A DNA stretch of 64,000 bases, taken from contig CANQOY010000004.1 in the NCBI GenBank assembly GCA_947625605.1, positions 26,255 through 90,254 of the forward strand. Direction: 5' to 3'. The notes beneath the pieces were generated by a model. It ran no database searches and had not been told where the DNA came from. It worked only from the letters and a program-made list of their open reading frames with translations. Made by a program: the position numbers and the translations under genes. Below, in pieces: positions 1 to 9,293 of the stretch. Each line of letters opens with the position of its first letter. Position 1 is the first letter of the stretch. The stretch is from an uncultured Clostridia bacterium (GTDB lineage: Bacteria; Bacillota; Clostridia; Christensenellales; Borkfalkiaceae).

Positions 1-2066
1 TCCGTAGACCAACCGCTCATTGTGCAGACGAGCTTTGCCATTTCATACGATCCATCCACTTCGGCAAGAAGCCAGCTCACCGTGGTTCTGCCGTCCCGAC
101 CGATGGTACCCTCTTCCTTTGCGTCTTTGATTTCTTCTCCCCTGCTGATGGTATACAGCCACGTTTCGAGCTTGCCGTTGCCCTCCGTAGCGTTGACGGA
201 GTAATTTGCGATCGGGTTCGCAGGGACGACATAGACGGTGATCGATGCCTCTTGTTCCATATATTTGACGGTAACGGACACTTCCCCGGGCTCTGTAAAC
301 AGCGTATCTTCGCCGTCGATCGTGTACTCTTCGACCGTCTGCTGCGTGCTGTCCGAAAGCGACGCGGTCACCGTGAGGATTTCGCGCACGTCTCCGCCCG
401 CCGTAAGAACGGGCCGCTCGGACGTAACGGCGATGGAGTTTACGGTAGGCGCTTCCGCGGAAACGGTGAGCGTGAAGTCCTTGGACTGCGCCTCTCCGCC
501 TTCCCCATAGGAAACTTTAACGGTGAGCGATTTCTCATCGACATTTTCCGTATAAGTGACGGAAATGCCGTTTGCGCTGTCGGGGCCCTCATAGGTATAT
601 GTCTGGTCCTCACCGTGATTGTATTTCACGGTGACGGCAATACCCGAGAAATCGTACTCTTCGCCATAAGTAAAGGTCCTGTCTTCCAACGCCGACCAAT
701 CGACCGTGAAACTCACAACTTCAATTTCGCGGACATTCTCAATGGAATATTCCGCTGTAAGGGTTTTCTCCCTCACATAGTCGCCCGACGCGGTATAGGA
801 GACGGTGACTGTGTACGTTTGACCTGCAACAAGCGCTTCTTCCGGCGCGGAGACGACGGTAAACTCCACCTGCTCCGCCGTCTCGGGATCGCCGTTGTAG
901 ATCGCCTTCACGGTAAGCGTCTTCTCGTTGAAGAGATCGCCTTCAAAATACTCATTCACGGAATCCGTCACTTCCAACGAGGTGAGAACGTCGTAGACGG
1001 TGATCGTGAAAGTAGCCTCCATTCCGCCGAATGTCACTTTCCCGCTCTGCGTGCCCGCAACGTCCGTGGAGGGTGCTTGAAGCTCATATTTGTCCGCTCC
1101 AAGTTCCACGTCCCCGTTGTTGTAGTGCGCCGTTACTTTGAGCCCCTCCGCAAGGAACTCTTCGCCGACGTCGTATTCTTTGTCCTCGGGACCGCTCGTG
1201 ATTTCAATGCCTTCAAGCACGACCGCCTTGACCTTGATAGTGTAAGACGTCGTCTGACCCTGATAGGAAATGGTGACTACGATTGCATCGCCTGCTTCTG
1301 CGGTGGAACCGACGACGGAATCGGGCATTACAACGCCGTCCTTTCTGCTGTCGTTGTAGCGCGCCGTGATTTCGAGGCCTTCATAGGTGAACGCATCGCC
1401 CACGAAGAATTCTTTGACGGTGGCTTCATTCGTGATCTCGATGCTTTCGAGCACGACCGCCTCGACCGTAAAGGTGAACTCGGCCGTTCTCGTCTCGCCG
1501 TTGTGCGTGTAGGAAAACGTGACCGTCTTGCTTCCCGCGGCATCCAGCGCTACGTCGGCAAACTCGACGTCCACTTCTTTCGAGAGCCCGGTATCAAAGT
1601 ATGCCGTGACGACGACATCCCCTTTCCCGAACGTATCGCCGACAAAGTAGCGCTTTTCGGCGTCTTTCGCCTTGACCTCGATGCGGTCGAGCGCGGAATG
1701 GTCGAAGGCCGTATTTCTGATCCTGATCTGATAGGATTCGGTCACGAGACCGTAGGTGACGGTGACGTCGCGCGTGACATAATCGGCGCCCGACGCCCGC
1801 TCTTCGTCCGTAAGGTTCATGTTGGGAACGGAAATATAGAATCCCCGTTCGAGTACGGTGCTGGATCCGTCGCTGTACCGCGCGATGAGCCAAAGGCCCT
1901 CGGACGAAAATTCATCGCCTTCGAGGTATTCGAGCTTGGCCTCGGCGGTGTCGATCTCGATGGATTCGAGCTCTTTGTTGCGGAACGCAACATCGCACGC
2001 GGCAAACGCAAACAGCGTAAATACCGAGAGGATGAGCGCCACAGCAACTGCAATTCTCTTTTTCAT
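1..2066 (-). CDS. Ig-like repeat surface lipoprotein (3' end outside window)
   Basis: The reading frame is open from the ATG at 2064-2066 to the left edge (about 688 codons), so the C-terminus is missing. The N-terminus (MKKRIAVAVALIL...FAFAAC) is a lipoprotein signal with a Cys at about residue 24. The rest is a string of roughly 80-residue repeats of the type LESIEI..(E/K)..Y..GD.F...GL.V.A.Y.DG, matching group 3 bacterial Ig-like domains (Big_3): at least five clear copies plus two diverged ones. The last visible part (from the NPIANYSV region) resembles an unrecognised domain in the neighbouring lipoprotein at 2319-6299. It is probably an extracellular adhesin or binding protein tethered to the membrane. 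It has its own promoter (2129-2157) and lies behind a terminator, so it is separate from the upstream operon. Family assignment is strong; the ligand is unknown. Confidence 0.8.
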   Translation of the reverse strand, partial: MKKRIAVAVALILSVFTLFAFAACDVAFRNKELESIEIDTAEAKLEYLEGDEFSSEGLWLIARYSDGSSTVLERGFYISVPNMNLTDEERASGADYVTRDVTVTYGLVTESYQIRIRNTAFDHSALDRIEVKAKDAEKRYFVGDTFGKGDVVVTAYFDTGLSKEVDVEFADVALDAAGSKTVTFSYTHNGETRTAEFTFTVEAVVLESIEITNEATVKEFFVGDAFTYEGLEITARYNDSRKDGVVMPDSVVGSTAEAGDAIVVTISYQGQTTSYTIKVKAVVLEGIEITSGPEDKEYDVGEEFLAEGLKVTAHYNNGDVELGADKYELQAPSTDVAGTQSGKVTFGGMEATFTITVYDVLTSLEVTDSVNEYFEGDLFNEKTLTVKAIYNGDPETAEQVEFTVVSAPEEALVAGQTYTVTVSYTASGDYVREKTLTAEYSIENVREIEVVSFTVDWSALEDRTFTYGEEYDFSGIAVTVKYNHGEDQTYTYEGPDSANGISVTYTENVDEKSLTVKVSYGEGGEAQSKDFTLTVSAEAPTVNSIAVTSERPVLTAGGDVREILTVTASLSDSTQQTVEEYTIDGEDTLFTEPGEVSVTVKYMEQEASITVYVVPANPIANYSVNATEGNGKLETWLYTISRGEEIKDAKEEGTIGRDGRTTVSWLLAEVDGSYEMAKLVCTMSGWST

Positions 2067-2128
2067 GTGGAAACCCCCGAAAGATTACTCATTTTGAAAG
2101 TATTCGATACATACTTTCAGCCATGTAC

Positions 2129-2157
2129 AATATAGCATGTTTGCAAGAATTTGTCTA
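2129..2157 (-). promoter_or_regulatory. Sigma-A type promoter for the Ig-like lipoprotein
   Basis: On the minus strand TAGACA (2152-2157) and TATATT (2129-2134) are separated by 17 bp, about 60 bp upstream of the ATG at 2066. A GGGGG stretch just before the start serves as a weak ribosome binding site. Confidence 0.6.
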
Positions 2158-2241
2158 TATCAAACCTCAAATTGATTATAAGATTGAAAAACGAGCAGAA
2201 TGACCCGCGCGTTTCAATCAAAAACGAGCAAGAAGGAGCAG

Positions 2242-2276
2242 AAAACCGTCTGCGGCAAATGCCGCAGACGGTTTTT
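2242..2276 (-). terminator. Strong hairpin terminator after the 2319-6299 gene
   Basis: A perfect 15-bp stem (AAAACCGTCTGCGGC pairing with its complement, 4-nt loop) has T/A runs on both sides, so it could act in both directions. It lies about 40 bp past the stop of the large Ig-like lipoprotein and separates that operon from the next gene. Confidence 0.85.
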
Positions 2277-2318
2277 GGAAAGCATGTTTGTTCGCTCAGC
2301 CCGCAAACGGGCAAGGGC

Positions 2319-5300
2319 TCAGCCGACGAGGATCTCCCGCCAAGTTTCGCTTGCCGTGTAGACGACGCCGTGGACGGTGACGGTGAGGGGCGCGCCTTTC
2401 GCCCTTTCGAGAACGCCCGCGCTCTCGATGGACCACTCGCCGCCCGCATTCGTTGCGGTGAAGGCATACATTTCATAGCGGTCGCTTTGGAGGTTGGCGT
2501 TGACGCCGTTGTCGCGGTAGCCGCGCTGAACGACGAAGTATCCCTTTGCCGTGCCTTCCCCTCTCTCGGTGACGTACATCGTCAAAACCGAGCCTGCGGA
2601 TGCGTCCGTAAAGGTCACCGTGTTGTTCGCGCTTGCCTCAAATCCTGCGGGCAGGACGACGACGCGGTAGCTCGCCTCCGCCCCGTTGTAGCCGATCGCG
2701 ATCTCATACTCGCCCGCTGTGGCAAAGGTGTAGCCGCCTTCCGCCGCAGTGCGCGTTCCGTCGGGTGCGATCACGGAAACGGTGTACTCCGAAACGGCTT
2801 GCAGGCGCGTGTTGGATTCCCCTCTCTTCTCCGTATACTCGACGGCGAGATGATCCGTGTTGAGCGGATCGGAGACGCGGTATGTCTTTGCGACGTCCAA
2901 TGTGTTGAGATAGAGGGAGGGAAGCGTATCCGCAGAGTTCCAGCCGAGGATCATGGCGACATAGACGCTGCGGTCGGGCGTGAAGGAGACGCCGTTATAC
3001 GTTGCGACCATGTTGTTGTCCGTTTTGAGGTCGGAGTAGGCGTTGGAGTGCACGACGGGCGTCCAAGGGCTGTAATACATCTCGAACGGGAACATGGCGA
3101 AGCTGCCGTCCGCTTTTTCGAGGAGGTACCAACCGAGGGTGTAACCCGTCCTGTTATTGAACGCGTTGATGAGGTCCGTGATGTAGAGCGTGAGCTTATC
3201 CGCGCTCCCAGAACCGTTCCTGTAACCCGTGGCGTCTCCCGTCGTCTCGATCTTGTACCCCCTGTACAGATCGTCCTCTCCCGGGATGACAAAGATGGAG
3301 AAACTTGCGGTGAGACCCTCGAAATCGACGGTGATCACCTGCTCTCCCATGGCGGCAATATCGGGACGGGTGTAGGTGTAGTCTTCGAGTTCGAGTTCGC
3401 CCGCGCCGTCCGAGAGCACGCCCATCACCTTGATGCCGTCCATTGCGAACGCGGAGCCCCGCTCCCAGATCGGGCTGAACGTATCGAACTCGATGCGCAG
3501 GGAGGCGACGTCGGGAAGGATCTTGATCTCGACGGTGTAGGTGGCCGAGACGCCGCCGTAGGAGACGGTGACCTCGGCACTTGCCGCGGCGGTATCCATA
3601 TCGGGCGGATCGACGGTGAAATCACCCTCGCGGACGAGAATGCGGCGCGCGCTGTCGTCGTTGTACACGGCATAGACGACGAGCCCCTCGCGGGTGAAGG
3701 TATTGCCGACGTAGAACACTCTCTTGACGCCTTCGAGCTCCAATTCGAGACCCGTGAGAACGACCTCTTCGTCGGTGACGACGATCTCGTACGTCTGCGT
3801 CATGGTCACTTCGTCATACTCATAGGAGACGGTCACGGTCTTGGTCCCCGCGGACGACATATCGGGCGCGATCACTTCGTACTGCCCATCTTCGAGCAGG
3901 ACGTCCTTCGGGTTGGTCTGGAAATGCGCGGTGACGACGAGGCCTTCCCACGTGAGCGCGGAGCCCGTCTTGAACTGTTTGAGCACGCTGTCCGTATCCA
4001 GCGTGATCCCGCCGAGCACGGGCACGGTGGCGACGTGGATGTTGTAGGAGGTCTCAAAGGTACCGTATACGTCCTCATAGGTGATGCGCACGGTGAGCGT
4101 TGCGGGGTCGGTGAGTTCCATGACGCCCGGGATGACGACGGACTGCACGTCAAACCCCTCTTCGATGACGACGGGCTCCTCCGTGAATTCGTACCAGAGT
4201 TTGAGTTTAAGCCCCTCGGCCGTGAACGTCTCGCCCGCCTTGTACTCCGTCGTGACGGCGGTGAGATCCGCCTCGATGCGCGCGAGAGGCATCCAGCCGC
4301 AGATAAACTTCTTCCAGATCTTTTCGGAAGCCTTGTACACCGAACCGTTGAAGGTGACGCTCAGGCTGCCGTCCTCATTGATGGCATGCTCTGCGTTCTC
4401 CGCGGTAAAGACATGGACCTCGCCCTCCGCCGTGTAGGTGTAGCTGAAAGGAATGAGCCTTCGGTCGGAGCCGTTTCTGTACCAATAGTAGCCCGAAGCG
4501 GCGCCGTCCTCCGAGGGATCGGCCATTCCCGAGCGCCCGGTGATGAGCAGCGTGAAGTTCGCGTTGAAGTCGAGGCGGTCCGTCTCTTCGTTCACGGCGG
4601 GCATCACGCTGTAAGGGAATTCATAGACGAGTTGGGTATCCCCGTGCGCGTAGACGACCTTTCCCGTAAAGAAGCCTGCCTCATCCGCGGTCTCGCTCTC
4701 GGTCCCCCAATCCACGACGATCTGGTGGACGAAGAGTACCTCCGCGTAGTTTTGTTCGTCCCACACGCGGAGGGTGCTCTGCGCGAAGCCTTGCATGCTG
4801 AACGCATCGCCCACGGCGTACTCCGTAGAGGCCGCGCCGATGTTGGAGACTTCGAGGCGGACAAAGTTCCAGCGCAAAAGCCCCCAATGCCAATCGGTCT
4901 GGGCGGCCAGGAAGGTGATTTCGTCATAGATGACTTCGAGCGCCTGCCCGTAGTCCTCCCTGTTCTCCACGCGATTCACATACCTCACGCTGAGCCGTCC
5001 GTCCTCATCTTCAAAGGTAAAGACGGTCGCCCACGTATTGAGTTGGGTAGAGAGCGCGATGAGGCGGTAGGAACCCTCCCCGAGCTCAAAGAAGAGCCAA
5101 CCGGACGAGCCGCGGTCCTGACGGAGCGACGCATCGGGGATGTTCTCCTCCGTAACGTAGACGGTGAGGCGCGCTTCGCTCCCCTCCGTCACGTTGTCGA
5201 GGGCAAACCGATCGATATATTCCGCGGGAAGCACATAGACGGTGAACTTCGCGACGGAATCCTCAAAGGAGACGGTGACCGTCTTTTCACCGGGCTCGGT

Positions 5301-6299
5301 GAAGTCCACTTCGGAGAGGACGTATTCCTCCGCGCCGAGCGTTCTGTCGCCCTCGTCCGTGTGCGAGATGACGACGAGACCCTCCGTTTCCAGCGCTTCG
5401 TCCTCGGTGGTGTAGACGAGCTGCATCCCCTCCGTCTCCGCGGTGAGCGCCGCGATCTTGACCGTGACGGTATAGGACGCTTCCTGCCCGCGGCAGCGGA
5501 CGACGACGGTCTTTTCGCCGGGTTCGGAAATGTCGGGCGCAAGGATCGAATAGCCGCTCGAAACCTCTTCCCGAATGGAATTATCGTAGATCAGATAGAC
5601 GACGAGCCCCTCTGCGCTGAATTGCTCGTCCGTCGTAAACACTTTGCGGACGGCCGTGGTATCGAGCATGAGCCCCGTGGGAACGGGATCGCCGTCTTCG
5701 TCGGGATCGGGGACGGGCAGCGCGGCATTGCCCACCGCGATCTCGTAGCCCGCCGTAAACCCGCGATAGCTGACGAGCACCGTGCGGGTGCCCTCGATGC
5801 GCGTGTCGATCTCGTCCGCATTGACGGTATAGTCGGAGACGGCGATGCTGAGGCCGCCCTCGTAGTTCGCCTTGACAACGAGGCCCGACCAGCTGAATAC
5901 CGCGCCGACCGCAAAGGTGCGCTGTACCCCGGAGAGATCGAGCGAGATCCCTTCGAGCACGCGGCCCGAGACGGAGATGACGACGATCTCATAGGTGGCC
6001 GTTTTCTCCTGATAGGTCACGGTGACCGTCTTTGTGCCCGCCGTCGTCAGATCGGGCGTGGAGACGTTGTACCCCACGACGTCCTTCTCGGAATCGTCGT
6101 CATAGTGCGCCGTGACGATGAGATGGTCGTGATTGAAGGCGTCCCCTTCGGTAAACTCTTTCTGCACTTCGTCCGTATTCAGGGTAATGGAAACGAGTTC
6201 GGGCTCCTTATTCCCCTTTTTGCCGCACGCGGCGACGCCCAGGGCGAGAAGCAGGACGCATAAAACGGAAAGCGCTGTAAGCGCGATTCTCTTCTTCAT
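2319..6299 (-). CDS. Giant Ig-like repeat lipoprotein
   Basis: This is a 1326-residue exported lipoprotein. Residues 1-25 form a signal peptide ending in a VAAC lipobox. About ten group-3 bacterial Ig-like repeats follow (L..I.L....V...F..G..F...GL.V.A.Y.......V..Y), interrupted by four copies of another module of about 100 residues that I do not recognise. That module has an (L/A)T(L/V/M)YVT strand, a GY(Y/F).. strand and an NG..Y..SE-like end; the copies lie near residues 350-470, 560-660, 960-1070 and 1215-1326. No catalytic motif is visible. It is the last gene of the operon starting at the GH3 gene, with an AAGGAGGG ribosome binding site before the ATG. A surface display or polysaccharide-binding role is inferred from its architecture and its GH3 neighbour. 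Confidence 0.82.
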   Translation of the reverse strand: MKKRIALTALSVLCVLLLALGVAACGKKGNKEPELVSITLNTDEVQKEFTEGDAFNHDHLIVTAHYDDDSEKDVVGYNVSTPDLTTAGTKTVTVTYQEKTATYEIVVISVSGRVLEGISLDLSGVQRTFAVGAVFSWSGLVVKANYEGGLSIAVSDYTVNADEIDTRIEGTRTVLVSYRGFTAGYEIAVGNAALPVPDPDEDGDPVPTGLMLDTTAVRKVFTTDEQFSAEGLVVYLIYDNSIREEVSSGYSILAPDISEPGEKTVVVRCRGQEASYTVTVKIAALTAETEGMQLVYTTEDEALETEGLVVISHTDEGDRTLGAEEYVLSEVDFTEPGEKTVTVSFEDSVAKFTVYVLPAEYIDRFALDNVTEGSEARLTVYVTEENIPDASLRQDRGSSGWLFFELGEGSYRLIALSTQLNTWATVFTFEDEDGRLSVRYVNRVENREDYGQALEVIYDEITFLAAQTDWHWGLLRWNFVRLEVSNIGAASTEYAVGDAFSMQGFAQSTLRVWDEQNYAEVLFVHQIVVDWGTESETADEAGFFTGKVVYAHGDTQLVYEFPYSVMPAVNEETDRLDFNANFTLLITGRSGMADPSEDGAASGYYWYRNGSDRRLIPFSYTYTAEGEVHVFTAENAEHAINEDGSLSVTFNGSVYKASEKIWKKFICGWMPLARIEADLTAVTTEYKAGETFTAEGLKLKLWYEFTEEPVVIEEGFDVQSVVIPGVMELTDPATLTVRITYEDVYGTFETSYNIHVATVPVLGGITLDTDSVLKQFKTGSALTWEGLVVTAHFQTNPKDVLLEDGQYEVIAPDMSSAGTKTVTVSYEYDEVTMTQTYEIVVTDEEVVLTGLELELEGVKRVFYVGNTFTREGLVVYAVYNDDSARRILVREGDFTVDPPDMDTAAASAEVTVSYGGVSATYTVEIKILPDVASLRIEFDTFSPIWERGSAFAMDGIKVMGVLSDGAGELELEDYTYTRPDIAAMGEQVITVDFEGLTASFSIFVIPGEDDLYRGYKIETTGDATGYRNGSGSADKLTLYITDLINAFNNRTGYTLGWYLLEKADGSFAMFPFEMYYSPWTPVVHSNAYSDLKTDNNMVATYNGVSFTPDRSVYVAMILGWNSADTLPSLYLNTLDVAKTYRVSDPLNTDHLAVEYTEKRGESNTRLQAVSEYTVSVIAPDGTRTAAEGGYTFATAGEYEIAIGYNGAEASYRVVVLPAGFEASANNTVTFTDASAGSVLTMYVTERGEGTAKGYFVVQRGYRDNGVNANLQSDRYEMYAFTATNAGGEWSIESAGVLERAKGAPLTVTVHGVVYTASETWREILVG

Positions 6300-6313
6300 C
6301 TTTCATTCCCTCC

Positions 6314-8470
6314 TTACCCGATCTCGGGCGTGATGCCCTCGTAGTTCACCTGCATGTCCCAATCTTCCTCCGTAACGGTACGGTTGACAAAGACGAGAGC
6401 GCCCGCTCCGTCCTCTCCGCTCCGCAGAGTGATCGCGGGAGAGACCCAGCAGACGATGGCCGCGTTCGCATCGCGGATCGTGAGCGTCGCGCCGGAGTGC
6501 AGGGTGATGGCCGCGTTGCCGCCGCTGACATAGACACCGTAGCTGTTGCCCGCGGAGGTGACGGCCGTGCTCCTCACAGTGAAGGCGCAGTGGTCGAGAT
6601 CCCAATCGTATCCGCTCCCCATCCGCACGACGCCGCCTGCGTTCGCCGAGGCGAGGGTAACGGTGCCGCCGTCGAGGCGCACTGTGTCCGCAATGAGCGC
6701 ATAGCCGTTGCCGCTCTCCTCATAGTCGCCGAAGTTGCCGCTCACCGTGACGCTGAGGGAGCCCTGTTCCGCGGCTCCGCTCTCCGTGGTGAGGGAGGCG
6801 GGCTCGGCGAGCGTGCCCACGCCGTACTGCGACGCGGTGACCGAGAGGGACGCTTCCGCCCCGAGGAGGATGTGCCCCGTGCGGATCCCGCGCGCGGCGA
6901 CGATGGTCGTCCGCCCCGAGACAAAGCGCAGTTCGCTGTCCGCATGCATGGCGTCGATCCCCGTGCCGTCGCTCGAAATGACGAGGTTCGCGCACTGCGT
7001 CGTAAAGGTATGCTCGGCAGAGATCGCGCCGTCCACTTCGAGCGCCGCATTGCCGACGATCGTGAGGTCGCCGTTGACATAGACGGAGAACTCGCGATGG
7101 GCCTGCCTGTCGGCCATGTCGCGGAAGAAAGAGCCGCTGATGACGCTGTCTTTCTCGACGGAGAGGACGACGTTGACCTCGTCCGTGGCGATGAGGCCGG
7201 AGATCTCCGCGCCTTTGAGCGTCACGGTGAAGGCGCCGTCCGCATAGGAGACAGAATAGCCCTCGAAGTCGCCCGCGTGCGCTGCGTCGATGAGCGCGCC
7301 GTTCAAGTAGATGGCGGGCTGGGTGACCTCTACGGTCTGTTCCGCGAGGAGCATGCGAGAATCGTCATAGACGTAATCGTAGCGCGATCCGACGAGCATC
7401 CCCTCACGGTTGAAGTTGTGCAGGGTGGTGTACTTCATGCGGCTCCAATCCCTCTGCCAGACTGCCGCCTTGCCGAGCCCCCAAAGGGCGTTCGCAATGA
7501 CGCGGGAACGGGCGGGATAGTCCGCAGGATAGGCGTTCATGTCCGAAATGGCGCGGTTGACGCCGTAATTCACGGCGCCGATGCGCGTCGTCCCGTTGTA
7601 CACTTCGACGTCGGCGTCAAAGTCCGCACTGAACTCCGTGATATCGAACGGGCGGCCGAACGCGTAAACGGGGTTGCCGCTGTTGGTCTCCCCCGTCGCG
7701 ACGGGAACGATCCATTCCTCCTTGCCGTCTACGGTGATCTTCGCGCGCAGATTGCTGAAATTCGAAGCCGCCGAGAAGCGGAAGCGCAAATAGAAGCCCT
7801 GCGAGACGTCCACCGTCGCCTTCCACCAAGAGAATCCGCTCGCGCTCACCGCGTCTGCGGAGGGAAAATCGCGCATCTCCCAATTCCCCTCGGCGTACGG
7901 ATCTTCGTAGAAATAGATCATGGAAAGATCGCTGAGAAAGCTCTTGCCCGAGACCGCGCCGAAGAAGTTCAGCGCATTTGCCGCGAGCGTGCGGAGGGAA
8001 ACGTATCCGAAGTCCTCCTCCATGCCGAGCTCCTCCGCGGACGAAGCGAGAATGTCGCTGTAATACGTTACGACGTTGAAATCCGCCGCATCGAGCGCGA
8101 CCCTTGCACCGGAAGCGTCCGTGGCATAGAGCGTTGCCGCCACGTCCTCATCCGCATAGGCCGCCTGTACTCCACCGTAGGAAAAGACGATCTCACCGTT
8201 CGATTCGGTATACTGTGCGAGCGAAGTTTTCACGTCGCCGCGCACGACTTCAAGGACGGGGTCGCTATATCCCTGCGGCAATTTTGCGGCGTATTTGACG
8301 CGGATCCCCTCTTCGAGCGCAGCTTCCACGCGCCGGATGGATCCCTCTGCGTGGAGCGTCTCCACGGCGGACGCGGTCGGGCGGAGCAGGCCGAAGAGCA
8401 GTCCTGCCGCCAGAGCGAACAGCGCCGCGAGCGCCAAGACCGCAATGCAGGTTTTCTTCCTTGTATTCAT
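6314..8470 (-). CDS. Exported beta-helix-like protein of unknown function
   Basis: This 718-residue protein has one N-terminal hydrophobic segment (about residues 7-31, VLALAALFALAAGLLFGLL), acting either as signal peptide or anchor. Residues 35-330 contain a mixed region with an aromatic-rich stretch resembling a carbohydrate-binding jelly-roll (GFYLRFRF...NLRAKITVDGK). From about 440 to the end the sequence consists of short turns of A-L-x-V-x-G/x-I-x-V type (for example NAALEVDGAI, GATLTIRDANAAI), as in right-handed parallel beta-helices. A GAAAGGAGG site precedes the ATG. It lies between two lipoprotein genes of the same operon, with gaps of 14 and 21 bp. No family is recognised with certainty; a surface polysaccharide-binding or adhesin role is a guess. 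Confidence 0.65.
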   Translation of the reverse strand: MNTRKKTCIAVLALAALFALAAGLLFGLLRPTASAVETLHAEGSIRRVEAALEEGIRVKYAAKLPQGYSDPVLEVVRGDVKTSLAQYTESNGEIVFSYGGVQAAYADEDVAATLYATDASGARVALDAADFNVVTYYSDILASSAEELGMEEDFGYVSLRTLAANALNFFGAVSGKSFLSDLSMIYFYEDPYAEGNWEMRDFPSADAVSASGFSWWKATVDVSQGFYLRFRFSAASNFSNLRAKITVDGKEEWIVPVATGETNSGNPVYAFGRPFDITEFSADFDADVEVYNGTTRIGAVNYGVNRAISDMNAYPADYPARSRVIANALWGLGKAAVWQRDWSRMKYTTLHNFNREGMLVGSRYDYVYDDSRMLLAEQTVEVTQPAIYLNGALIDAAHAGDFEGYSVSYADGAFTVTLKGAEISGLIATDEVNVVLSVEKDSVISGSFFRDMADRQAHREFSVYVNGDLTIVGNAALEVDGAISAEHTFTTQCANLVISSDGTGIDAMHADSELRFVSGRTTIVAARGIRTGHILLGAEASLSVTASQYGVGTLAEPASLTTESGAAEQGSLSVTVSGNFGDYEESGNGYALIADTVRLDGGTVTLASANAGGVVRMGSGYDWDLDHCAFTVRSTAVTSAGNSYGVYVSGGNAAITLHSGATLTIRDANAAIVCWVSPAITLRSGEDGAGALVFVNRTVTEEDWDMQVNYEGITPEIG

Positions 8471-8491
8471 GGGCTTTTCCTCCTTTCAAAA

Positions 8492-9274
8492 TCAAAATGT
8501 ATAGTTGCAGTATGGAGCGATGTCGTTCATGATATCCTGATAGAAGATGTCATCGGTGACGACGGATTCCGTCGTGGAGCCGTCCTCCTGCGGGCCGCCC
8601 CTCTTGACGTGCACCGTGCGCCCTTTCAGGTAGCGGTTCGGCTCGAATGCGGGATCGCGGCGAATTTCGTCGGCGACGTCGAGAACATAGGACGGCGCGC
8701 CGTTCATCGTCCAGAAGTAGAGGTCTGTGGGCGCGATCGGCTCGCGGGAGACCGTCGCCCCGTAGATCGAAAGCGTTCCCGCCGTAGGATCGGAGAGGGT
8801 GACTTCATACGAGCCCTGCTCCTCCGCGGGGTCGGTATATGTGAACGTTCCCGAGAAGGAGACGACGATCTGCGCGAACACGAGCCCCTCGCTCTGGGCA
8901 TTTTTCAGTTCGATGGTGTAGCGGTAGGTGTACGTGAAGTCGCGCACGAGCCTGAGCCGCTGCGTCACGCCGTAGGAGACGATCGCGGCGCCGTCTACGC
9001 CCGAGCCGAACCGATCGAAAGGATAGACGGTGCAGTACAAATCGCCGTCCTGCTCCGCCTTCTGCGCCCTCCCGGCTCCGCCCCAGAGCTTCATCGCCTC
9101 ATATTCCCCCGTCTTCTCATTGAACACCTTGTTGGTGCGGAGGATCTCGTTATAGTTGAATGTCCCCGTCAGCCCGCTGCGCGGAGGCTCTTCCTCCTTG
9201 GCGCATGCGGCGAGGGCGGCGCCCGTGCAGGCGAGCGTGAGTGCAATCAGCAGAGCCAATAATCTCTTTTTCAT
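8492..9274 (-). CDS. Hypothetical lipoprotein
   Basis: This 260-residue protein has a classical lipoprotein signal (MKKRLLALLIALTLACTGAALAAC, Cys24). The ATG at 9274 is chosen over an upstream in-frame start because AGGAGGGG lies at the right distance. After a charged linker (KEEEPPRSG) it has alternating polar and aromatic strands (FTYTYRYTIEL, GTFTYTD, GSYEVTLSD) suggestive of an all-beta fold. I recognise no family. It is the fourth gene of the GH3 operon and is probably anchored on the outer face of the membrane with its neighbours. Confidence 0.65.
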   Translation of the reverse strand: MKKRLLALLIALTLACTGAALAACAKEEEPPRSGLTGTFNYNEILRTNKVFNEKTGEYEAMKLWGGAGRAQKAEQDGDLYCTVYPFDRFGSGVDGAAIVSYGVTQRLRLVRDFTYTYRYTIELKNAQSEGLVFAQIVVSFSGTFTYTDPAEEQGSYEVTLSDPTAGTLSIYGATVSREPIAPTDLYFWTMNGAPSYVLDVADEIRRDPAFEPNRYLKGRTVHVKRGGPQEDGSTTESVVTDDIFYQDIMNDIAPYCNYTF

Positions 9275-9293
9275 TTCAAATCCCCTCCTGCGA

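Noticed and set aside
252..2135. Long plus-strand open frame of 627 codons
   Set aside because: It is the antisense of the Ig-like lipoprotein gene, lacks a ribosome binding site and gives an Arg/His/Asp-rich sequence without known motifs.
2151..6263. Plus-strand open frame of 1370 codons
   Set aside because: A mirror of the GC-rich Ig-like repeat gene on the other strand; the minus frame has a signal peptide and clear domain repeats.
6497..9262. Plus-strand open frame of 921 codons
   Set aside because: Antisense to the beta-helix-like protein and lipoprotein genes; no start signal and no recognisable domain.
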